A stretch of 23,344 nt of DNA from Chloroflexota bacterium. GTDB lineage: Bacteria > Chloroflexota > Chloroflexia > Thermomicrobiales > UBA6265. Made by a program: the position numbers and the translations under genes. This document shows positions 18,379 to 23,344 of this stretch, piece by piece (within the stretch, counting starts at the first letter, position 1; each line of letters begins with the position of its first letter). Location of the stretch: positions 1-23,344 of the forward strand of contig JAFAEX010000017.1 of the NCBI GenBank assembly GCA_023423795.1, written 5' to 3'. The notes under the pieces are model-generated. The model ran no database searches. It saw only the letters and a list, made by a program, of their open reading frames with translations, and was not told the DNA's origin.

Positions 18379-19278
18379 ATGGACCTGATCCGCGAACCGT
18401 TCCAGTACGAGTTCTTCCGCCACGGGTTGCTGGCCGCCACGATGATCGGCGCGCTGTGCGGGCTGATGGGCGTCTACATCGTGCTGCGCCGCATGAGCTA
18501 CATCGGGCACGGGTTGTCGCATTCCGTGTTCGGCGGCGCGGTCGTCTCGTTCCTGATGGGGTGGAACTTCTACCTCGGCGCGGGCCTGTGGGGGTTCCTC
18601 TCGGCGGTGCTGATCAACCGCGCCGCCCGCCGGCACGCCATCGGCGCCGACGCCGCCATCGGCATCGTGACCACCGCCTCGTTCGCGCTGGGCGTGGCGC
18701 TGATCTCCAAGACGCGTTCGTTCACCCGCGATTTCGAGGCGGCGCTGTTCGGCAACATCCTCGGCGTCACCACCCAGGACCTGCTGGTCATCGCCGCCGT
18801 CGGGCTGGTCGTCGGCGCGGCGGTGCTGGGCGCGTACAAGCAGTTGCTGTTCGCGACCTTCGACCCCGGCCTCGCCAGCATCTACGGCGTGCCGACGCAG
18901 TGGGTGGAAACCGGATTCGCGCTGGCGCTGGCCGCCACCATCGTCGCCAGCCTCAACGTCGTCGGCGCGACGCTGATCGCCGCCGCCATCGTCATCCCGC
19001 CGACCACCGCGCGGCTGCTGACCGACTCCTTTGGCCGGATGCTCGCGATCTCGACCGCGCTCGGCGCACTGTGCGGCGCGCTGGGGATGCTCGGCTCCTA
19101 CTGGTTCGACGTCGCCTCTGGTGCATCCATCGTCCTGCTCTCGACGGCGGTCTTCTGCGCCGTGCTCGCGGCAACGTCGCTGCGGCAGGCCGCCAACCGC
19201 CGCCGGGCAGCGCCCACGCCTATCGCCTTCCCCGCCCGCGACCACGCCGCCGACCGCGCTGCCCAGCCCGGTGATTGA
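18379..19278 (+). CDS. znuB: Zinc ABC transporter permease (ABC-3 family)
   Basis: A 299-residue polytopic membrane protein that forms the metal channel. ABC-3 family features include GLMGVYIVLRRMSYIGHGLSHSVFGGAV (29-56), ADAAIGIVTTASFALGVALIS (93-113) and NVVGATLIAAAIVIPPTTARLLT (194-216), with seven to eight hydrophobic segments overall. The last 35 residues (RQAANRRRAAPTPIAFPARDHAAD...) are polar and probably cytosolic. ATG 18379 has GAGGA 4 nt upstream. It is the last gene of the zinc operon and is followed by a large palindromic repeat. Confidence 0.93.
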   Translation: MDLIREPFQYEFFRHGLLAATMIGALCGLMGVYIVLRRMSYIGHGLSHSVFGGAVVSFLMGWNFYLGAGLWGFLSAVLINRAARRHAIGADAAIGIVTTASFALGVALISKTRSFTRDFEAALFGNILGVTTQDLLVIAAVGLVVGAAVLGAYKQLLFATFDPGLASIYGVPTQWVETGFALALAATIVASLNVVGATLIAAAIVIPPTTARLLTDSFGRMLAISTALGALCGALGMLGSYWFDVASGASIVLLSTAVFCAVLAATSLRQAANRRRAAPTPIAFPARDHAADRAAQPGD

Positions 19279-19347
19279 ACCCGGTGCCTTTGGCCTCCCA
19301 GGACGGCGTGGCGCGAAACCCGCCCCAACGTTGCCGCATTTTCGCCT

Positions 19348-19431
19348 GTTCGTCGTAGGGGAGGGACCTGTGCCCTCCCTCGTCGGCGGGTGCGAATGAA
19401 GGAGGGCACAGGTCCCTCCCCCACGACGAAC
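19348..19431. mobile_element. Palindromic repeat of the GTTCGT/GGAGGG family, near-perfect copy
   Basis: The left arm 19348-19378 and right arm 19401-19431 match over 30 of 31 bp (ends GTTCGTCGT / ACGACGAAC; inner GGACCTGTGCCCTCC / GGAGGGCACAGGTCC), with a 22-bp loop. There is no coding capacity. It resembles a REP/MITE-type element. Relatives are at 15236-15269 and 21036-21306. The gap 19279-19596 contains nothing else recognisable. Confidence 0.8.
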
Positions 19432-19596
19432 GGGACACCGCGCCCGTCAATCCACACCTTCACCGACAATTCACCCTGACCGGACGGGGCCAATTTCACC
19501 GTATGCTCCCGGCGGCGTTTCATGCCCAGGGAGGGCCGCTCGCCGACCAGCATGCGGCCCGTCCGCTCCAGATTCGACCCGGAGGCAGTCACCACC

Positions 19597-19716
19597 ATGC
19601 AGCGTGTTCGCGATGGCGTCTCGCGCGGCAAGGCGCACCGCGCCGCATCGATCCAGGCGGTCAGCGTGACCATGCGGGCTCCCGCCCACAACAGCGAAGC
19701 CGGTCGCCGCGCATGA
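19597..19716 (+). CDS. Possible 39-residue leader peptide coupled to the DNA glycosylase gene
   Basis: A short ORF (MQRVRDGVSRGKAHRAASIQ...) with Shine-Dalgarno GGAGG 11 nt before its ATG. Its TGA stop overlaps the ATG of the next gene in an ATGA (19713-19716). The following gene lacks its own good ribosome-binding site, so coupled translation is plausible. The peptide is basic and Ala/Arg-rich with no known family. It could also be an untranslated leader that is open by chance. Confidence 0.4.
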   Translation: MQRVRDGVSRGKAHRAASIQAVSVTMRAPAHNSEAGRRA

Positions 19717-21011
19717 GCGGCGCGGCCACGCCCGACCCCGTCGCCCTCTCGCTGGCCGAGGCGCGGGCGCTGGCGACGATCGCGCAGGGGCTGGACCGCC
19801 GCCCGCCGCGTCCGCGTCCATCCGACACCGCCGGGTGGGCGGCCCTGCTGCGCGCCACCATCGAGCGCATCGGTTGCGTCCAGATCGACGCCATCTCCGT
19901 CGTCTCCCGCTCGCACGAAACCGTCCTCTTCAGCCGCCTCGGCCGCTACGACCCGGCGCGGCTGGCCCGCCTCCACCACCCGGACGGCTGGCTGTGCGAA
20001 TACTGGGCGCACGCGGCGGCGTTCCTGCCCGTCTCCTCGCTCCCCCACTTCCGCCACGTCATGGAGCGCTTCCGGCAGCGCGACGAGCGCCCCGGCCAAT
20101 GGGCGCACGACAACCGCGACGTGCTGGACCGGGTGCTCGCCGCCGCGCACGATGCCGGGCAGGTATCGGCGCGCGATTTCGACCGGCCGGACGGCCCGCG
20201 CCCCGAACCGTGGGCGTGGTGGGGCGGCAAACCGGACCGCCGCGCACTCGACCACCTTTGGACCGTCGGCGACCTCGCCGTGCTCCGGCGCGACGGCTTC
20301 GAGCGTATCTACGCCCCGGCGGCCAGGGCGCTGCCGCCGCACGTCCACGAGCGGTGCACGACCCCGGAAGAGGATCGCCGCTTCCTCGTCGCCACCGCGC
20401 TGCGGGCGCTCGGCGTCGCTTCCCCGGAATGGGTCAACGACTACTTCCGGGCCGGCTCGACCGGCTATGTCCCGGCGAAGATCGCCGCCAGCGAACTCAC
20501 GCGCATGGCCGCCGAAGGGCGCGCCGTGCCCGCAACCATCGACGGCGTGCGCGGGCCGTTCTGGCTCTCCCCGGACGCGCGATTCGCGCTGGACGGTCTG
20601 CACGCCGGCGAAGGCTGGCCGACGCTGACCACGCTGCTTTCGCCGTTCGACAACCTCGTCTGGCACCGGGGGAAGGACGAAGCGCTCTGGGGATTCCACT
20701 ACCGGCTGGAAAGTTACACCCCGGCGGCGAAGCGGCGCTACGGCTACTACACGCTGCCGATCCTGCACCGGGGCGTGCTGGTCGGCCGACTCGACCCGGT
20801 GCTGGACCGCAAGGCGAAGGTGCTTACCGTCCGGGCGCTGCACCTGGAGCCGGGCGTGCGCGGCGGGGTCCGCCTGCGCGACGCCGTCGCCCGCGCCATC
20901 CTCGAATTCGCGGCGTTCCTCGGCGCGGAGGAAACCGTCGTGCTGGCCGGGGACGGCTCCCCGTCGTCCGCGTTCGCCGCCGAAGTCGCGGCGGCGGTGG
21001 CTCGCCGGTAG
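19713..21011 (+). CDS. AlkX/YcaQ-type DNA glycosylase, HTH_42 (winged-helix) family
   Basis: A 432-residue member of the HTH_42 superfamily (YcaQ/AlkX, AlkZ), winged-helix DNA glycosylases that remove bulky alkylated bases and, for the YcaQ branch, unhook interstrand crosslinks. The active-site Q-x-D motif is at residues 57-59 in IGCVQIDAISVVSRSHETVLFSRLGRYD, matching the YcaQ (QxD) rather than the AlkZ (QxQ) type. Other family stretches are CEYWAHAAAFLPVSSLPHFRHVMER (about 92-116), VASPEWVNDYFRAGS, LLSPFDNLVWHRGKDEALWGFHYRLESYTPAAKRRYGYYTLPILHRGVLVGRLDPVLDRKAKVL. Length is standard. ATG 19713 has no clear Shine-Dalgarno and overlaps a short upstream ORF. It is cytoplasmic and monocistronic otherwise, followed by a MITE-like element. 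Confidence 0.88.
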   Translation: MSGAATPDPVALSLAEARALATIAQGLDRRPPRPRPSDTAGWAALLRATIERIGCVQIDAISVVSRSHETVLFSRLGRYDPARLARLHHPDGWLCEYWAHAAAFLPVSSLPHFRHVMERFRQRDERPGQWAHDNRDVLDRVLAAAHDAGQVSARDFDRPDGPRPEPWAWWGGKPDRRALDHLWTVGDLAVLRRDGFERIYAPAARALPPHVHERCTTPEEDRRFLVATALRALGVASPEWVNDYFRAGSTGYVPAKIAASELTRMAAEGRAVPATIDGVRGPFWLSPDARFALDGLHAGEGWPTLTTLLSPFDNLVWHRGKDEALWGFHYRLESYTPAAKRRYGYYTLPILHRGVLVGRLDPVLDRKAKVLTVRALHLEPGVRGGVRLRDAVARAILEFAAFLGAEETVVLAGDGSPSSAFAAEVAAAVARR

Positions 21012-21035
21012 TGCGGCCGATGAGGGACATCGTTA

Positions 21036-21306
21036 GCCGTTCGTAGGGGAGGGACCTGTGCCCTCCCTCGTTCGCCTGCGATCACGGCGGGAGGGCACAG
21101 GTCCATTTGTACCGACAAAATCGCCGACGGTACCGGATGTTGTGGTGCGGACCGCATCCGCGACCCACGTCCGGACCGTCGCGGTCCGCGCCGACCGAGG
21201 TGCCGCCGACCGCATCGGTGTACGTACGCACCGCGCGTCCCCGGCGGCGAGGCACCTACGAAGAATTAGTCGGAACAGATGGCACGGGCCCCCCCCTACG
21301 AACGGC
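21036..21306. mobile_element. 271-bp MITE-like element with 14-bp terminal inverted repeats
   Basis: The perfect ends are GCCGTTCGTAGGGG (21036-21049) and CCCCTACGAACGGC (21293-21306). Just inside the left end is a 16-bp stem, GGACCTGTGCCCTCCC (21052-21067) / GGGAGGGCACAGGTCC (21089-21104). A second inverted pair, CCATTTGTACCGAC (21103-21116) and its counterpart at 21269-21282, lies further in. There is no ORF with similarity to a transposase. No clear target-site duplication is seen. It fills most of the gap 21012-21404. Confidence 0.65.
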
Positions 21307-21404
21307 ACGCCGCGAGCGCGAAACGTGGCTGCGACCGACGGATTCCGGGCGAGTTCCGCACCTGTCAGGACAGCGGGACCGGGCGATCCAATCGACACGC
21401 AAGA

Positions 21405-21438
21405 AAGGCCCGGCTCGCCATCCAGCGAGCCGGGCCTT
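21405..21438 (-). terminator. Intrinsic terminator of doxX
   Basis: AAGGCCCGGCTCGC (21405-21418) / GCGAGCCGGGCCTT (21425-21438), a perfect 14-bp stem with a 6-nt loop. On the minus strand it is followed by TCTT after the stem's terminal TT, giving TTTCTT. It lies 17 bp past the doxX stop. Confidence 0.85.
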
Positions 21439-21455
21439 CGGGAATGCTGCAAGCC

Positions 21456-21866
21456 TCAGTGGGCGAGGTGCAGCCGGCGGGAGCGGCGCGGGCCATCCGG
21501 CAGCGGGGCCAGCCGGGTGCGGCCGTACGCGACGAAGGCGACCAGCACCAGCACCACCAGCGGCATCAGCGCCACCGCGATCCCGTAGCCGCCGAGCAGC
21601 GTGGTCACCACCGCGCCGACCATGATGATTGTGAGGCCGGCGGCGGCCAGCGGCGTCAGCCCGGTGCGGATGTGGAGCAGGCCGGGCAGGACCAGCCCCA
21701 GCGCGCCGAGCACCTCGCAGGCGCCGATGAACTGGATGAACCAGATCGGCAGCGGCAGCGCCATCTGGGCCGCCATCACCTCCGGCGGGGTGAGCAATTT
21801 CGACAGGCCGGACATCAGGAAGACGGCCGCCAGCAATCCCTGGATCACCCACAGCAGACGGTTCAT
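21456..21866 (-). CDS. DoxX-family membrane protein
   Basis: A 136-residue small membrane protein of the DoxX/DoxD-like superfamily. Four hydrophobic segments are visible: residues 4-20 (LLWVIQGLLAAVFLMSG), about 40-62, 74-92 and 96-114. The family pattern is present: VFLMSGLSKLLTPPE near the N-terminus, and FIQFIGACEVLGALGLVLPGLL in the second segment. The tail is basic (RRSRRLHLAH). DoxX proteins have been tied to redox balance and quinone/thiol stress, but the biochemical role of this branch is not settled. ATG 21866 has GGAGA at 8 nt. The MarR regulator on the same strand lies 320 bp upstream, separated by repeats, so co-regulation is possible but not shown. Confidence 0.85.
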   Translation of the reverse strand: MNRLLWVIQGLLAAVFLMSGLSKLLTPPEVMAAQMALPLPIWFIQFIGACEVLGALGLVLPGLLHIRTGLTPLAAAGLTIIMVGAVVTTLLGGYGIAVALMPLVVLVLVAFVAYGRTRLAPLPDGPRRSRRLHLAH

Positions 21867-22041
21867 GCCGGTTCTCCTCGCCGCTTCGAAGGGACCGGGC
21901 GTCCGGCCGGTTTGCCGCCGGTTCCGCCCTGCCCCGACCGCCACGGTCCGTTTCCCCGTGGCACCAGGTAGTCGTCCGGCTCGACCGGAAATCGACAACG
22001 GCGGGCGACGAGTTTCGCGGGAGTTTTTCGGGAACCGGTCG

Positions 22042-22145
22042 CCATCGTCTTCCCGAGCGAGTCGAGAAGTCGAGAAGTCGAGAAGTCGAGGAGTCGAGGA
22101 GTCGAGGAGCGACGACATCCCTCGACGGGCTCGGGCTGGCGATGG
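22042..22145. repeat. Palindromic ATCCCGAGC-type element with expanded 8-mer loop
   Basis: Arms CCATCG (22042-22047) and CCCGAGC (22052-22058) are mirrored as GCTCGGG (22129-22135) and CGATGG (22140-22145). The loop carries six tandem 8-mers GTCGAGRA (22061-22108: three GTCGAGAA, then three GTCGAGGA). It lies in the gap 21867-22186 between doxX and marR; nothing else is seen there. Confidence 0.8.
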
Positions 22146-22186
22146 ACCTCGGAATGAGGTTGGTGGCAAGTCCGCCTCCGGGCGGA

Positions 22187-22690
22187 TCACGGGGCGTCGG
22201 GTTCGATATCCGCGCCGCCGCGGGCGGTGGTCGCGACCTCGACGAGCCACCGGCGGACGATGCGCTCCTGGTCCGGCGTCAGCGTGGACGCCAGCCGGGC
22301 CTCGACCGCCTGCGTGCGATCGCGGCAGCGGGCCAGCAGCGCCCGCCCGTCCTCGGTGAGCGCCATCCGCTGGATGCGCCGGTGGTCGGCGCTGACGGTG
22401 CGGACGAGCCGGCCGTCGCGCTCCAGGTTGGCGACGATCACGCTGATCGTCTGCGGGGTCAGCATCGCCAGCCGCGCCACGTCGGCCGACGACGAGCCGG
22501 GGTAGGCGTTGACCATCGTCATCACCAGGAACTGCGGTTGCGTCACGCCGAGGTCGGCCAGCGCCTGCTCGACCGCCTGCCGCGACGCCGCGCTCGCCTG
22601 CCGCAGCAGGTAGCCGAGGTAGCCCTCTTCTCCGCGCTTGCCCTCGCCGGGCGCGGGGATGCGGGGAGCATCGGGGGGCTTGCCGGTCAT
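22187..22690 (-). CDS. MarR-family transcriptional regulator
   Basis: A 167-residue winged-helix repressor. Core features are YLGYLLRQASAASRQAVEQALADLGVTQPQFLVMTMV (24-60), helix-turn-helix STADVARLAMLTPQTISVIVANLERDGRL (about 68-95, the S-S-A-D-V-A-R-L helix then recognition helix), and wing VRTVSADHRRIQRMALTEDGRALL (96-119). The D-x-R-R-x-x-x-x-x-L-T wing signature is intact. There is no regulatory Cys near the N-terminus (C122 is in the dimer helix), so a ligand-sensing type is more likely than an OhrR-type peroxide sensor. ATG 22690 has GGAGGA close upstream. It is divergent from an AhpD-like gene across a strong dyad, which suggests autoregulation and control of that gene. Confidence 0.9.
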   Translation of the reverse strand: MTGKPPDAPRIPAPGEGKRGEEGYLGYLLRQASAASRQAVEQALADLGVTQPQFLVMTMVNAYPGSSSADVARLAMLTPQTISVIVANLERDGRLVRTVSADHRRIQRMALTEDGRALLARCRDRTQAVEARLASTLTPDQERIVRRWLVEVATTARGGADIEPDAP

Positions 22691-22707
22691 CGCGTCCTCC
22701 GCTACAG

Positions 22708-22737
22708 TATCAGTATTCGAATATTCGAGTGCTGATA
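22708..22737. promoter_or_regulatory. MarR-type operator dyad
   Basis: TATCAGTATTCGAA and TTCGAGTGCTGATA form a 30-bp 14-2-14 dyad with 12 of 14 positions paired. It is centred in the 77-bp gap between marR and the AhpD-like gene. Its low GC in a very GC-rich context supports a regulatory role. Confidence 0.75.
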
Positions 22738-22767
22738 TTACCAGCACGCGCCGATCGGAGGACGATG

Positions 22768-23238
22768 ATGGCAGCCAATCGAGGACCGCGCATGGCGAGC
22801 GCCGATGTCTACGCCCTGGTGCCGGAGGCGCAGGCCGCCATCCGCGCGCTCGGGGAGTCGGCGGAGCAGGCGGGGCTCGATCCGGGCTTGCTCGAACTGG
22901 TGAGGCTGCGCGCCTCGCAGATCAACGGCTGCGCCTTCTGCGTGCAGTACCACATCAACCTCGCGCTCGGGTACGGCGTGCCGCGCCGCAAACTGGACCT
23001 GGTCGCCGTCTGGGAGGAGGCCGGCATCTTCGACGAGCGCGAGATGGCCGCCCTCTCCTGGGCGGAAACGCTCACGCTGCTGGCCGAAACGCACGCCCCG
23101 GACGCCGCCTACGACGCCGCGCGCGCCGTCTTCGACGACCGCGAACTGGCCTCGCTGACGGTGGCGATCGCGACGATCAACGTCTGGAACCGGATCTCGG
23201 TGGCGTACCGGTTCCCGCCGCCGCCCGCCGCATCGTGA
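22768..23238 (+). CDS. AhpD/carboxymuconolactone-decarboxylase-like alkylhydroperoxidase
   Basis: A 156-residue helical protein of the AhpD/CMD superfamily. The redox motif is ELVRLRASQINGCAFCVQYHINLA (43-66), with C55-x-x-C58 and H62 placed as in AhpD, whose CxxC dithiol reduces peroxides. AREVFDDRELASLTVAIATINVWNRISVAYRF-type C-terminus (ARAVFDDRELASL...) is typical of the 'carboxymuconolactone decarboxylase family, Cys-containing' branch. Start: GGAGGA (22757-22762) best fits ATG 22768. ATG 22765 is too close, and ATG 22792 with GAGGA is a credible alternative. Probably a cytoplasmic antioxidant, repressed by the divergent MarR. Confidence 0.88.
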   Translation: MAANRGPRMASADVYALVPEAQAAIRALGESAEQAGLDPGLLELVRLRASQINGCAFCVQYHINLALGYGVPRRKLDLVAVWEEAGIFDEREMAALSWAETLTLLAETHAPDAAYDAARAVFDDRELASLTVAIATINVWNRISVAYRFPPPPAAS

Positions 23239-23267
23239 GCGCGCATTTCGTAGCCACTCCCGTCGTC

Positions 23268-23344
23268 ATCCCGAGCCTGTCGAGGGATCTCGTGAGCGAG
23301 TCGAGGAGTCGAGCGGATACGAGATCCCTCGACAGGCTCGGGAT
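23268..23344. repeat. Dispersed palindromic element, full-length copy cut by window end
   Basis: The arm 23268-23293 (ATCCCGAGCCTGTCGAGGGA then TCTCGT) is perfectly mirrored at 23319-23344: a 26-bp inverted repeat. The 25-bp loop contains GTCGAGGA GTCGAG, the same 8-mer that is expanded at 22061-22108. It lies just after the AhpD-like gene. Confidence 0.9.

Overview
This 23.3-kb window is very G+C-rich, gene-dense bacterial DNA. Several features suggest a Thermomicrobia/Sphaerobacter-like member of the Chloroflexota: a Cys-rich exported protein with a Pro/Thr linker and cupredoxin tail, a zinc ABC transporter whose binding protein has a twin-arginine leader, GlgE, a wHTH DNA glycosylase, and many short intergenic repeats. 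The assignment is inferred from protein style and composition. No rRNA, tRNA, CRISPR array or intact transposase was seen.

Layout. 41-1003 (-) is an MBL-fold hydrolase, followed by two heptamer tandem arrays. 1255-4797 holds a thiamine-thiazole locus on the + strand (promoter, TPP riboswitch, SD-burying hairpin, thiG, then one ORF joining a TenI-like domain to ThiS). It is bracketed by two minus-strand antitoxin/PIN-toxin pairs. The antitoxin of the first pair appears to carry two compensating frameshifts across its Phd-like core. 4900-6954 (-) is glgE. 7167-10601 (+) holds a membrane-anchored hypothetical protein ending in a perfect 26-bp hairpin, a protein with aspartate-rich calcium-binding repeats, tatC, and a cupredoxin-domain protein. 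10717-13012 holds a divergent pair: an SMP-30-like lactonase (-) and an acyl-CoA-dehydrogenase-fold flavoprotein (+). 13235-14779 (-) holds a Gly-zipper repeat protein and a GNAT acetyltransferase. 14780-15385 is gene-free and carries two inverted arrays of an 11-bp repeat. 15386-19278 is a zinc-uptake locus: a Fur/Zur regulator (-) divergent from znuA, znuC and znuB (+). 19597-21011 is a short leader ORF overlapping an AlkX/YcaQ-type DNA glycosylase. 21456-23238 is a small redox cluster: doxX (-), and marR (-) divergent from an AhpD-like gene (+) across a 30-bp operator-like dyad.

How the genes work together. ThiG, TenI and ThiS are consecutive partners in making the thiamine thiazole, and the riboswitch would shut them off when TPP is plentiful. 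Zur and ZnuABC form a sensor/transporter unit. TatC would serve the Tat leader of ZnuA. MarR most likely controls the AhpD-like gene.

The most unusual part is between the genes. There are at least four classes of short repeat: period-7 arrays with different unit sequences (GAGTGCC, GCTACGT, CCGACAC); a palindromic ATCCCGAGCC...GGCTCGGGAT element whose loop carries an expandable 8-mer GTCGAGRA; a MITE-like family with GTTCGTAGGGG ends; and the helically phased 11-mer arrays. One pair of heptamer arrays begins at the stop codons of two convergent genes, in inverted orientation, so the arrays can pair.
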